The notes: generated by a model from the letters alone, not told the origin. A stretch of 37,348 nt of DNA from Thiotrichaceae bacterium (GCA_011391085.1 JAABRD010000050.1:1-37348); one strand, 5' to 3'. Shown: positions 15,576 through 23,711, counted from the stretch's first letter. Numbers and translations: made by a program.

Positions 15576-16343
15576 CTAGTTGGGAATCACCAAAGGAAAC
15601 TCTTTTGGTGCTTCGATGGATTCTTGAATGTGTCCATTTTGATGAACGTAGGTAATGATTTGAAGAGTCAAATCCTTAAAGTGAATTTTGCCATTGCCAC
15701 GGCTACCACCGCCTCCTAGCACATCCATTTCGAGGAGTTTAAGTCCCACCGGAATCAGTTGCTGGAAGTGAGTTTCATCCGTTTGCCCTTGATCTGTGGC
15801 ACCACCGTCAGGAGTCGCCAATTCATAGATGCGGTAGAGAAATTCGACGTTAAACTCGGCACCTGGCACGACCCGTTCCAATTGGCGTAACGACCCCGTC
15901 AGGGCACTGCCTTGAATGCGATCAATAGCCGTTTCCGACTTCTCTTCAGTGAAAGGCAAGCCGGCTTTTTCAATTGCATCGGCCCAGGTGGTGTCGAGGA
16001 AGGCATCTCGTATGATGAGACGGGAAGGCCCTCCTCTATACCTATCGCTGGTGGTGCCAAAAATGCGGGCAATGGGATGGTTAGTGGGGTCTTCGCCACC
16101 GTCATAAGGCTTACCTTGGCCAGTACGGTCAGGAACGACCACGCCCATATACCATTCTAACAAGCTGCGCAGTTTGCCTTTGAGGCTAGACCCTGGGATG
16201 AAGGGCTGATTGGTATGCGGATGTTTCATCACAGGGGAGTCCATGCCACCAATTTCAATGGTGTCCTTGCCTTTCCCAATGTGGAGGCCACTGACCGTGA
16301 CCAGTTTGCCTCTGATTATGTAAATCGCTTTTAAACGGTTCAT
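15576..16343 (-). CDS. csm3: Type III-A CRISPR RAMP protein Csm3, backbone and target RNase
   Basis: The 255-residue protein has the Csm3 pattern: TVSGLHIGKGKDTIEIGGMD (16-35), IPGSSLKGKLRSLLEW (49-64) and the glycine loop GGGGSRGNGKIHF. D35, in GGMDSPVMKHP, corresponds to the catalytic Asp of Csm3 that cuts target RNA at 6-nt steps, so RNA cleavage should be intact. The frame stays open 30 codons upstream through a hairpin element and heptamer repeats (MALRLKPLVHH...), which I regard as non-coding; the same repeat-encoded prefix occurs before the gene at 24937. No Shine-Dalgarno precedes the ATG at 16343. csm4 follows after a short gap. Confidence 0.93.
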   Translation of the reverse strand: MNRLKAIYIIRGKLVTVSGLHIGKGKDTIEIGGMDSPVMKHPHTNQPFIPGSSLKGKLRSLLEWYMGVVVPDRTGQGKPYDGGEDPTNHPIARIFGTTSDRYRGGPSRLIIRDAFLDTTWADAIEKAGLPFTEEKSETAIDRIQGSALTGSLRQLERVVPGAEFNVEFLYRIYELATPDGGATDQGQTDETHFQQLIPVGLKLLEMDVLGGGGSRGNGKIHFKDLTLQIITYVHQNGHIQESIEAPKEFPLVIPN

Positions 16344-16353
16344 GAGAGTCAAT

Positions 16354-16387
16354 GAGTAATAATGAATAATGAATAATGAATAATGGA
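16354..16387 (-). promoter_or_regulatory. Heptamer repeat leader of csm3
   Basis: Read in the gene direction: TCTCCAT followed by three TATTCAT units and a degenerate TATTACT, ending about 10 bases before the ATG. A class C hairpin arm ends at 16404, just upstream of the heptamers. Confidence 0.6.
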
Positions 16388-16403
16388 GAATAAAGAAATT
16401 ATG

Positions 16404-16706
16404 GTGGACTAGAGGCTTTAGCCTCAATGCCATTCAGTTAAGGAATCAATTAAAATACAGGTGGACTAGAGGCTTTAGCCGGAAAGCGGCTTTAGCCGCA
16501 ATGAAAGCATCGCGGGACTAGAGGCTTTCGCCGGTAGGCGGGACTAGAGGCTTCGACGCGGTCATTGCGGCTAAAGCCGCCTTCCGGCTAAAGCCTCTAG
16601 TCCACCGCTATTTTAATTTCGGGGACTGTTTCCATTAATTTAATGGCGGTGAGGCTTTAGCCGGTGGTCGTGACACGTCATACCGGCTTCCGCCTCTAGT
16701 CCCGCC
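16404..16706. repeat. Class C hairpin elements between csm3 and csm2
   Basis: The inner element 16461-16605 has arms GTGGACTAGAGGCTTTAGCC / GGCTAAAGCCTCTAGTCCAC and a nested stem GCGGCTTTAGCCGCAATG / CATTGCGGCTAAAGCCGC. A further arm (GTGGACTAGAGGCTTTAGCC) begins at 16404, and a degenerate copy lies at 16643-16706. This block makes the 408-base gap between csm2 and csm3, the largest in the operon. No gene is seen in it. Confidence 0.8.
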
Positions 16707-16751
16707 TTGATTCGTTTCGTGTTCCGTTCATCCATTTCCCTGCCAGCCCGT

Positions 16752-17267
16752 TTAGGACCTTTCATTTCTGCCAATGTAGAAGCCGACCACTGCTTCAAAA
16801 AACATGACAAACGCTTCAAATTCTCGCAGGCAGTTGACAGAGTGAATGCAGTCTGCCATGAATTGGGCAAAACTTTTGGAGATGCGCCCCGCTTTGGCAT
16901 TGCGTTTGTATTCCACTTTGGCCCGCAACAGTTTGATAAGCGGCAAGATTTCAGTGAACTTGACCTCTTGTTCATGGGACTTGAGGGTCCGCCAACCTTT
17001 GACGCGGTAGTCGAGGGCTTTCACTTCGTTATAGTAACGACGTAATTGAGTAGAGGACAGTGGTTTTTTGCCCTCCACTGGGTCTTCCAAAATGCCATCC
17101 GCAATGCGTTCAGCCTCGGTAAATAACTCGGCACGAATTTGGTTAGGTTCATTCTCCTCAAACCAGGAAACTTGTCTGGGAGTGATTTTCTTCAGCGGTC
17201 CGCCAGGTCCTCTTGGTCCTGGTGCTGGAAATTGTGATTGTTGCAGTTCGGGTTTTCTGGGTATCAT
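16752..17267 (-). CDS. csm2: Type III-A CRISPR small subunit Csm2
   Basis: The 171-residue, mostly helical protein has the Csm2 motifs SSTQLRRYYNEVKAL, LPLIKLLRAKVEYKRNAKAG and EFEAFVMFFEAVVGFYIG. Csm2 forms the inner filament of the Csm complex along the crRNA-target duplex. The first ~30 residues are a Pro/Gly-rich extension (FPAPGPRGPGGPLKK). AGAGG is spaced 8 bases from the ATG at 17267; a TTG two codons earlier is a less likely start. It lies 87 bases after cas10 and is separated from csm3 by a long hairpin block. Confidence 0.9.
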   Translation of the reverse strand: MIPRKPELQQSQFPAPGPRGPGGPLKKITPRQVSWFEENEPNQIRAELFTEAERIADGILEDPVEGKKPLSSTQLRRYYNEVKALDYRVKGWRTLKSHEQEVKFTEILPLIKLLRAKVEYKRNAKAGRISKSFAQFMADCIHSVNCLREFEAFVMFFEAVVGFYIGRNERS

Positions 17268-17296
17268 TGTCAAGCCTCTCTGTATGAGTAAGGTGG

Positions 17297-17341
17297 AACA
17301 AAAACTAAGTTTCTTACCGTGGCACAGAAACTTAGTTTCTT
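17297..17341. repeat. AAACTAAGTTTCTT hairpin between cas10 and csm2
   Basis: AAACTAAGTTTCTT and AGAAACTTAGTTTCTT form a hairpin in the cas10-csm2 spacer. It is the same motif family as at 12499-12583. Confidence 0.65.
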
Positions 17342-17354
17342 AACACTGTTCATT

Positions 17355-19841
17355 TCATTCTATATCTTTGAAAATGCGATTCCGATACAAAGCATGAAAT
17401 AGCGGAATGCGCACCGTTTTCATTTTTCTGTCGGTCATCAATCTTTCCAAAACGAAATAACCTTCCTTGCGTAACTCCTGTTTGTTTCTGAATTTATAAC
17501 TGAGGTTGCGGGAGACATCATAGCACAGTTTGGATTTCCAAGCACCACCACGGACGTTGCCTGTGTCCCACATACTTTGCCACAGTTGTTGATACACCAG
17601 TAGGCGGTGGACAAACGTAGTGGTTAAGGGACTGTGAACATCGCGGAGGAATCCATTGAGTTGTTCCGCAGGTCCAGGTTTGGAGAGAATGCCAGCCAGT
17701 TCACGCCAGTCCACCGTGGTACCAAAGACAGTGAGGGCGTTTTTCCTCAAGAGACCGTCGTCATCGCGATACTGTTTGGACTTTTCCAACGCTTCTTGAA
17801 CCCTTTGGAAGGCCCGCTGGGGAGGATGTTTGGGTTTAATGAGGGCAATGCCGGCACTGAGGGAGAGATGTGGATTTTTGCAAATCCAGTGTCTGAAAAC
17901 CTCGTTAATCCGTCCGCTTAACGTAATCAGGTCACGCCAGGGGCCGATTAATAGCAGATCATCGCCACCCGCATAGACGGTATAGGTGTCTGGAAACTCT
18001 TCGCGTAACAGTTCGGGTAAGGCGCCTGCAAAGAAGAGGTCAAGGATGCGACTGAAAGCGGCCAGTCGTGCCAAGCTGAGTGGTTGTTGCGGGGTATTTA
18101 AACTTTTCCCCATCAGTAATCCTACGTTGTCAACATCCGCGTTGAGAACTGCCAAACGTGGAAGTCCGTGGCCATTGTCGCGTTTCACTCCCCGTTGGGC
18201 CAATTCCGTAAAAGTGAGGAGTCGACCTTCTTCATGTTTAGGAACATGGTTGGCCAAGAAGCGACGGATACCGTCTTTGGCCACGACTCTTTTGCGGTCC
18301 GACCGTGTTTCAGAAAGCCAACTAACGACGCCATTGCCTTTGGCATGGGAAACAAATTGGAGGGTGTGGGAAGCGAAGAAGTTGCAATGGAGGCCATCTT
18401 GACGAATGGTATACGCAAAGCCAGGGTCTGTTAGTAATCCCCTTCCCATTTCTAACTGAGTGTGGCAGGTGTCACTTATCTTTCCAGGTCCCCAAACGTT
18501 ATCCTGAGAATTGCCGTCACCACGAAACTGGGTAGCGGGGAAAGTACCCGTTAGGGTACACATTCCATGTTGTTGTAACTGTTGCCATTGGTAGTCCGTC
18601 ATTTGCCAATTCTGTTGGATTCCGATGTCAGCCAGAGGTTGGATTTTGGCCTCCTCCATAGCATCCTGGAGTCTTTCCAGAGTCGTGGCTAACTTATCGG
18701 ATAACTCTATCGCAGAGGCTGGTATTGCAGTGAGTGTTAAGGTCAAGTCTCCAAAAAAGTTCTCATACATCCAGGTATTGATGGACCGACGCACTTGGGT
18801 GAAAGCGTCTTGCACCGTTTGAGTGTTGGGGGCTATGATCAGGAAACGTCCGCCTGCGTTGATAATCTTAGCCACTGGTAAGAGTTGTAACGCTTCCAGA
18901 AGTTTCATGGCCGCAATTTCGCTGATTTGTTGAAGGTAGAAGGACCGGGCACGAAGGAGAGGCGTGGGGAGTTCTTCAAAGTTGATTGCAAATTGACTTA
19001 GATATTTACCAATACCAGTTAAGGTGCCACTGATGAGTAAAAATTTCGGGTGCTGAAGTTGCGCTGAATCATACTCATTTGGAAACGCTTTGGCGTCGCT
19101 ATGATAAAAATACAATGCTTGGGCACAAGCCGCCGTGGTGATGCTGAGGTCGTATAAAGGCACGTCAGCGTAGTCACCACTGTAGGCGGGAATGCACCAG
19201 GTGTACCGTTCCAATAAGTTTAAGAAACGTGGCAAAAACGTTTGAATACTGGCCGTCGAGTCCGGGTCCTTCAAGAGTTCTAGCCATTCCTTTTTAAATT
19301 CTTCAAAGAGTCTTGCGTACTCTTCTTGACTGGCAGGTTTGAGGTCAAAGAAGGGGAAGAGAGTATCACTGACGTGGGTAATCCCTTTTTCAAAGCGCAA
19401 GGGTTCGAGTTTATAAAAGTGTTCCTTATAACGCTGATTGCGGTCAATTTCGTTAAGGCTGGCGGGCGGAGAAGGGGTGGCACCTAAGCGCAGCCGATGA
19501 AAAATAGACCGTAAGCGGAAATAATCTTGTTCCTCTGGTTGCTGTTGCTGGTCGCGATGGAGGGCACACGCAATATCGGTGGCGTGGGCGACAAGACGTT
19601 GCAAAGGCGTTTGAGGCGTTTGAGGCGTGGTCGCGAGTTTCAAAAAGTTGTCGTCTAGGTCCGTTTTACCCAACAAAGCAGTGAATCGTGCTTCTTGTGG
19701 GGTGAGTAATTCTGCGATCCATTTGGAAGCGTCTGGGGATTTGGAATATTTGTTCGAGTGTTTCAACTCTTGGGCACGTTGCACGAATTTGCCAATCTCG
19801 CGGAGGAGGGCGCCTAGTACGATGTGGTTGCGGTTTTTCAT
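17355..19841 (-). CDS. cas10: Type III-A CRISPR Cas10/Csm1, HD motif degenerate, GGDD intact
   Basis: The 828-residue large subunit has an N-terminal HD-like region, two Palm domains and a C-terminal helical domain. The cyclase motif YAGGDDLLLIGP is intact (GGDD 625-628), so cyclic oligoadenylate synthesis is expected. The normal ALLHDIGKFxQR start reads ALLREIGKFVQR here: the HD dyad is R14-E15, so the ssDNA nuclease should be inactive. The zinc-finger region keeps only parts of the usual two CxxC pairs (CTLTGTFP and SDTCHTQLEMG). The open frame extends 19 codons upstream through a repeat hairpin ([11 protein letters not shown]); the family N-terminus begins at the ATG at 19841. It is the first gene of the csm operon. 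Confidence 0.93.
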   Translation of the reverse strand: MKNRNHIVLGALLREIGKFVQRAQELKHSNKYSKSPDASKWIAELLTPQEARFTALLGKTDLDDNFLKLATTPQTPQTPLQRLVAHATDIACALHRDQQQQPEEQDYFRLRSIFHRLRLGATPSPPASLNEIDRNQRYKEHFYKLEPLRFEKGITHVSDTLFPFFDLKPASQEEYARLFEEFKKEWLELLKDPDSTASIQTFLPRFLNLLERYTWCIPAYSGDYADVPLYDLSITTAACAQALYFYHSDAKAFPNEYDSAQLQHPKFLLISGTLTGIGKYLSQFAINFEELPTPLLRARSFYLQQISEIAAMKLLEALQLLPVAKIINAGGRFLIIAPNTQTVQDAFTQVRRSINTWMYENFFGDLTLTLTAIPASAIELSDKLATTLERLQDAMEEAKIQPLADIGIQQNWQMTDYQWQQLQQHGMCTLTGTFPATQFRGDGNSQDNVWGPGKISDTCHTQLEMGRGLLTDPGFAYTIRQDGLHCNFFASHTLQFVSHAKGNGVVSWLSETRSDRKRVVAKDGIRRFLANHVPKHEEGRLLTFTELAQRGVKRDNGHGLPRLAVLNADVDNVGLLMGKSLNTPQQPLSLARLAAFSRILDLFFAGALPELLREEFPDTYTVYAGGDDLLLIGPWRDLITLSGRINEVFRHWICKNPHLSLSAGIALIKPKHPPQRAFQRVQEALEKSKQYRDDDGLLRKNALTVFGTTVDWRELAGILSKPGPAEQLNGFLRDVHSPLTTTFVHRLLVYQQLWQSMWDTGNVRGGAWKSKLCYDVSRNLSYKFRNKQELRKEGYFVLERLMTDRKMKTVRIPLFHALYRNRIFKDIE

Positions 19842-19865
19842 GTTGTTGTCATAAATAAATGGTTT

Positions 19866-19918
19866 CAGGAGTCCAAAGCGTAGCTTTGTACCTGACAAAG
19901 CTGCGCTTTGGACTCCTG
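19866..19918. repeat. GGAGTCCAAAGC hairpin upstream of cas10
   Basis: CAGGAGTCCAAAGCGTAGC pairs with GCTGCGCTTTGGACTCCTG around TTTGTACCTGACAAA. It lies 24 bases upstream of the cas10 start. In one frame it encodes TKLRFGLL, as does the copy before galU. Confidence 0.85.
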
Positions 19919-19940
19919 GATTTGAGAGGTTACGGTTGTA

Positions 19941-20126
19941 TCAAATGAGTTCTTCAGCAACAGGTCCTTGCCGTTTTTGCACAGGTAGAGAGACGATTGG
20001 GTTCGTTGTATTCTGCCGTTCCTGGGTTTTGACGTCTTCAAACATTGCCTTCAAATCGTAATTGAACTGTTTGGCGTACTCATCTCGCTGTTGCTGTAAT
20101 TCTTCAATAATTGGGTCTTTCCACAT
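19941..20126 (-). CDS. Small hypothetical protein, antitoxin-like
   Basis: A 61-residue acidic protein starting MWKDPIIEELQQQRDEYAKQ and continuing FNYDLKAMFEDVKTQERQ. The pattern (W-x-D-x-I-V/I-E-E ... R-x-x-Y-A-x-x-F-x-Y-D) is that of small bacterial proteins often encoded near toxin-antitoxin or mobile genes, but I know no function. A strong GGGAGG Shine-Dalgarno lies 8 bases before the ATG, so translation is likely. It is on the same strand as cas10 and 99 bases upstream of it, with a hairpin between; co-transcription with the csm genes is possible. Confidence 0.7.
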   Translation of the reverse strand: MWKDPIIEELQQQRDEYAKQFNYDLKAMFEDVKTQERQNTTNPIVSLPVQKRQGPVAEELI

Positions 20127-20438
20127 AAGTTAACCTCCCATTTGAACTGTGATGTGTGTGATGAATGTGATGTGTGTGATTGATTGAAACAATGAGGCAA
20201 AGGAGGTGTCTTCGCTTCCTCATTGCTTCAATGTCAGGTAGCAATGTGGGTGAGGTAGGGGCAACCCTTGTGGTTGCCCAACCTGCACCTGCCGCGGGCA
20301 ACCACAAGGGTTGCCCCTACCATTTCATCACCGACATTGCATCACTACCCAATGTCATTGGGTCCCTGACTGGTGGATACGCTAACGCTTAATCCACCCT
20401 ACTTGACTACCTTACCATCACACTCATCACAGTTCAGC
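20127..20438. other. Repeat-filled spacer between parE and the small protein gene
   Basis: It holds a GATGTGTGTGAT tandem tract (20151-20180), an inverted pair GAAACAATGAGG / CCTCATTGCTTC, a nested element at 20237-20349 and a half copy of the GGTGGATTAAGCG hairpin at about 20372-20401. No gene is seen. Confidence 0.65.
20237..20349. repeat. Nested hairpin element, GGTAGTGATGCAATG outer type, GGGGCAACCC core
   Basis: Outer ends GGTAGCAATGTGGGTGA / TCACCGACATTGCATCACTACC (left copy lacks TGAT). The core hairpin has arms GGTAGGGGCAACCCTTGTGG / CCACAAGGGTTGCCCCTACC. Confidence 0.75.
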
Positions 20439-22322
20439 TTACACCTCCGCCAAATTCCCTTTCTGTTCCAGCCACGCTTTCCTATCATTCGCCCGCTTCT
20501 TGGCCAGTAACATGTCCATCACATTCTCGGTCTGTTCCGCTTCGGTTAAGGTTAATTGGAGGAGGCGACGGGTGTCACGGGCCATGGTGGTTTCTCGCAG
20601 TTGTAATGGATTCATCTCACCCAGTCCTTTAAAGCGTTGGGTGTTAATAGAACCACGTTTTTTCTCGGCGGCCAGACGGTCTAAGATGCCTTGTTTCTCT
20701 TCATCATTGAGGGCATAATAGACGGTGTTGCCAATATCAATGCGATATAGGGGAGGAGTGGCAACGTAGAGATGGCCGTCTTCGATGACTTTTCTAAAAT
20801 GTTTGACGAAGAGGGCACATAACAGGGTGGCGATGTGTGCCCCATCGGAATCGGCATCAGCAAGGATGCAGATTTTGCCATAACGTAATCCTGTTAAATC
20901 GGTAGTTCCAGGGTCGACGCCAATGGCCACGGCAATGTCGTGTACTTCTTGAGAGGCTAGGACTTCGCTGGAATCGATTTCCCAGGTGTTGAGAATCTTG
21001 CCACGCAATGGCATTACGGCTTGAAAAGTGCGGTCCCGCGCTTGTTTGCAGGAACCACCGGCGGAGTCTCCTTCGACTAGAAACAGTTCCGTTTGATTGA
21101 GGTCTTGCAAAGTGCAGTCGGCTAATTTGCCAGGTAATGCGGGTCCACTGGTGGCTTTTTTGCGAACCACCTTTTTATCAGCCCGCAGGCGTTGTTGGGC
21201 TTGACTGATGACCAATTCAGCAATTTTTTCGCCTTCCTCCACATGTTGATTTAGCCAGACACTAAAGGAGTCGCGCACGACGCCGGCTACGAAGGTGGCA
21301 CAGCTTCTGGAGTTCAAACGTTCTTTGGTTTGTCCAGAGAATTGGGGGTCTTGCAATTTGACTGATAAGACGTAAGCACACCGTTCCCAAATGTCTTCTG
21401 GGGCCAGTTTAACGCCGCGGGGGAGGAGGTTGCGGTAGTCGCAAAATTCGCGCATGGCTTCCAATAGGCCACCGCGGAGACCGTTGACGTGGGTGCCTCC
21501 TTGGGGGGTGGGAATCAAGTTGACATAACTTTCGGTCAATAACTCTCCTTGCGGCACCCATAAGATTCCCCAATCAGCGGTTTCCGTGTCACCTTCAAAA
21601 TGTCCTGTGAACGGGCTATCTGGCAAGCCTTCCACGTCGCCTAATCTATCTAATAGGTAAGAGGTGAGACCGTTTTCATAGTACCATTCTTGTGTCTCTT
21701 GCGTATTTTCATCGGTAAAGGTGACGGTGAGACCCCCACATAGCACGGCTTTGGCCCGTAACAAGTGGGTCAGGCGGGGAACTAAGATGCGCGGTGAATC
21801 AAAGTATTTTGGATTGGGCCAAAAGCGCACGGTGGTGCCTGTGTCACGCTTGCCCACGGTGCCTACTATTTTTAACTCAGAGGCTTTTTCACCATTGGCA
21901 AAGGACATTTGATATAAGTTCCCATGACGTTTAATGGTGACTTCCAGATGGCTAGATAAGGCATTGACGACCGACACGCCGACGCCATGAAGTCCGCCGG
22001 AGAATTTATAGTTCTTATTAGAAAATTTCGCCCCTGAATGGAGGCGGGTTAAAATCAATTCGACGCCACTGATTCCCTCTTCTGGATGCTTATCGACTGG
22101 CATTCCGCGTCCATTATCATGCACACTTAACGAACCGTCGGCATATAAAGTGACTTCAATGCGACTGGCATAGCCGGCAATGGCCTCATCGGCACTGTTA
22201 TCAATGACTTCTTGGGCCAGATGATTGGGGCGCGAAGTATCTGTATACATGCCAGGTCGTTTACGCACGGGTTCTAGGCCCGTTAAGACTTCTATATCAG
22301 CAGCATCGTAACGTGTGGTCAT
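20439..22322 (-). CDS. parE: DNA topoisomerase IV subunit B
   Basis: The 627-residue protein aligns by eye with E. coli ParE along its whole length: IEVLTGLEPVRKRPGMYTDT at 10-29, GHKL ATPase motifs (VIDNSADEA, DNGRGMPVD, SGGLHGVGVSVVNAL), the Toprim motif VEGDSAGGS (E417) with DADSDGAHI, and QRFKGLGEMNP near the end. With ParC it decatenates daughter chromosomes. It is ParE and not GyrB: it is short and has RKRPGMYTDTSRPNHLAQEV. The start lacks a Shine-Dalgarno and follows heptamer repeats. It is a single gene. Confidence 0.97.
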   Translation of the reverse strand: MTTRYDAADIEVLTGLEPVRKRPGMYTDTSRPNHLAQEVIDNSADEAIAGYASRIEVTLYADGSLSVHDNGRGMPVDKHPEEGISGVELILTRLHSGAKFSNKNYKFSGGLHGVGVSVVNALSSHLEVTIKRHGNLYQMSFANGEKASELKIVGTVGKRDTGTTVRFWPNPKYFDSPRILVPRLTHLLRAKAVLCGGLTVTFTDENTQETQEWYYENGLTSYLLDRLGDVEGLPDSPFTGHFEGDTETADWGILWVPQGELLTESYVNLIPTPQGGTHVNGLRGGLLEAMREFCDYRNLLPRGVKLAPEDIWERCAYVLSVKLQDPQFSGQTKERLNSRSCATFVAGVVRDSFSVWLNQHVEEGEKIAELVISQAQQRLRADKKVVRKKATSGPALPGKLADCTLQDLNQTELFLVEGDSAGGSCKQARDRTFQAVMPLRGKILNTWEIDSSEVLASQEVHDIAVAIGVDPGTTDLTGLRYGKICILADADSDGAHIATLLCALFVKHFRKVIEDGHLYVATPPLYRIDIGNTVYYALNDEEKQGILDRLAAEKKRGSINTQRFKGLGEMNPLQLRETTMARDTRRLLQLTLTEAEQTENVMDMLLAKKRANDRKAWLEQKGNLAEV

Positions 22323-22337
22323 AATCTGGTTTTTTTA

Positions 22338-22373
22338 AGGATAATGAATAATGAATAATGGATAATGGATAAT
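22338..22373 (-). promoter_or_regulatory. Heptamer repeat leader of parE
   Basis: Read in the gene direction: two TATCCAT and two TATTCAT units, then TATCCTT, A-rich sequence and the ATG 16 bases on. No class C hairpin precedes it. Confidence 0.6.
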
Positions 22374-22446
22374 TAGTTCTTCAGACATTTTTTTGGGTAT
22401 GGTATGATTATCATTGAAGAAGTAATGGATTGCATTAAATACATGT

Positions 22447-22608
22447 TATAGTGATATTCCTCCGTTTTTGTACTTTTTATTCCTCCATTGTAGGGTGGAT
22501 TAAGCGAAGCGTATCCACCAAAATATATAGAGAATGGTGGATACGCTTCGCTTAATCCACCCTACATTTTAAATCAAAATGGTACAAGGGTGAAGGAATA
22601 TTACTATA
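22447..22608. repeat. Nested hairpin element, TATAGTRATATTCCT outer type, GGGTGGATTAAGCG core
   Basis: Outer ends TATAGTGATATTCCTCC / GAAGGAATATTACTATA plus a matching TTGTAC/GTACAA. The core hairpin (22490-22565) has 30-base arms beginning GTAGGGTGGATTAAGCG. The same core sits in a different outer element at 24775-24849, and the same outer type holds a different core at 26237-26338. Confidence 0.85.
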
Positions 22609-22649
22609 TCTATATATTGAATTCTATTCCCACTTACGCCATGTATCAA

Positions 22650-22737
22650 ATCGATACGGCGTTTGTATCGAAGTGTTCCAGCGTTTATATCGAAGTGCTT
22701 CAGCGTTTGAGTCGAAGTGCTTCAGCGTTTGAGTCGA
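22650..22737. repeat. Tandem array of 22-bp units
   Basis: About 3.5 tandem copies of a unit containing TCGAAGTGCTTCAGCGTTTG (22667, 22689 and 22711, with partial units at both ends). GAAGTGCTTC is an internal palindrome in each unit. Unit length is too short and there are no spacers, so it is not a CRISPR array. Confidence 0.85.
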
Positions 22738-22847
22738 TTCCACTCAAAGTTTCTTGCGACCTAATGAATAATGAATAATGTTATTCCACCGTCACGACAT
22801 GACCACAGATTAGATGGTGTTGCACACAAGGTAAAGTTATCAACTCT

Positions 22848-22935
22848 TATTCATTATCCACTATCCACTATCCACTATCCATCCACTATCCACTATCCAC
22901 TATCCACTATCCACTAAAAAAAACCACTATCCATT
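22848..22935 (+). promoter_or_regulatory. Heptamer repeat leader of the esterase gene
   Basis: TATTCAT followed by about eight TATCCAC units (one interrupted), then an A run and one more TATCCAT immediately before the ATG at 22936. No Shine-Dalgarno is visible. Confidence 0.65.
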
Positions 22936-23595
22936 ATGAAGAATGCCATTATCCTTGAATCCCCCCGCCCCGCCACTGCCAGCGTGATATGGTTACATGG
23001 TTTAGGGGCTGACGGTCATGACTTTGAACCTATTGTACCTGAATTGCCCTCCCATTTGACAAGTCACACGCGCTTTATTTTTCCCCATGCGCCCCGTCGG
23101 CCTATTACTATTAATGGTGGCATGGTCATGCGTGGATGGTATGACATCCCTGTTATGGACTTGACAATTCAGCAAGATGCGGAGGGTATCCGTGATTCAG
23201 AACGAATTTTGCATGAGTATATTGCCCATGAAGTGGAACGGGGCATCGACAGTCAGCGCATTATTCTAGCAGGTTTTTCCCAAGGCGGTGCCGTCGTGTT
23301 GCATACGGGTTTGCGGTGTCAGCATAAATTATGCGGTATCTTAGCCCTTTCTACTTATTTGCCTTTGGCAGAAACGGTGGTTGCCGAGATTCATCCTGTT
23401 AATCAGAATACGCCCATTTTTATGGGGCATGGTGAATTTGACCCTGTGATACCACTTTATGCGGCCATTCGGAGTAAAGATAACTTGGAAACGTTTGGTT
23501 ATCAGGTTGAATGGCATAGTTATAGAATGGAACATAGTGTCTGTGCAGAGGAAATAGCAGACTTCAGCCAGTGGTTAAGTAGGTGTTTGGCTTAA
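22936..23595 (+). CDS. Carboxylesterase/phospholipase, alpha/beta hydrolase
   Basis: The 219-residue protein is of the carboxylesterase-2 (acyl-protein thioesterase-like) family. It has the oxyanion segment [12 protein letters not shown] (19-30), the nucleophile S115 in [11 protein letters not shown]169 in HGEFDPVIP and H200 in RMEHSVC, giving a complete catalytic triad. It is a cytoplasmic esterase acting on small or long acyl esters; the natural substrate cannot be told. The protein length is standard and the start is the first in frame. It probably forms its own transcript; galU follows 151 bases later after a repeat block. Confidence 0.93.
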   Translation: MKNAIILESPRPATASVIWLHGLGADGHDFEPIVPELPSHLTSHTRFIFPHAPRRPITINGGMVMRGWYDIPVMDLTIQQDAEGIRDSERILHEYIAHEVERGIDSQRIILAGFSQGGAVVLHTGLRCQHKLCGILALSTYLPLAETVVAEIHPVNQNTPIFMGHGEFDPVIPLYAAIRSKDNLETFGYQVEWHSYRMEHSVCAEEIADFSQWLSRCLA

Positions 23596-23600
23596 AAGCC

Positions 23601-23711
23601 AATGGTTCAGGAGTCCAAAGCGTAGCTTTGTCCGGGTCACGCACAATGGTTCAGGAGTCCAAAGCGTAGCTTTGTCCGGGTCACGCACAAAGCTACGCTT
23701 TGGACTCCTGG
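23601..23711. repeat. Two tandem 44-bp units and a closing inverted arm, GGAGTCCAAAGC family
   Basis: The unit beginning AATGGTTCAGGAGTCCAAAG and ending GGGTCACGCAC occurs at 23601-23644 and exactly again at 23645-23688. The inverted arm AAAGCTACGCTTTGGACTCC follows, so either unit can pair with it. It lies 36 bases upstream of the galU start. Confidence 0.9.

Larger units (their letters stand above)
22323..22935. other. Long divergent spacer between parE and the esterase gene
   Basis: No gene is seen in these 613 bases. From left to right: parE heptamer leader, a nested hairpin element (22447-22608), a 22-bp tandem array (22650-22737), a short AATGAATAATG tract near 22764, and the esterase heptamer leader. 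Confidence 0.7.

Noticed and set aside
20439..22322. Gyrase subunit B instead of ParE
   Set aside because: Length (627) and the start IEVLTGLEPVRKRPGMYTDT with NHLAQEV match ParE; GyrB of proteobacteria is about 800 residues.
22650..22737. Short repeats that might be a CRISPR array near a csm operon
   Set aside because: The units are 22 bp, contiguous and without unique spacers. No 28-37 bp repeat with spacers was found anywhere in the window.
22590..22778. 62-codon frame on the plus strand in the parE-esterase spacer
   Set aside because: It runs across a hairpin end and the 22-bp tandem array, with no Shine-Dalgarno and no recognisable protein character.
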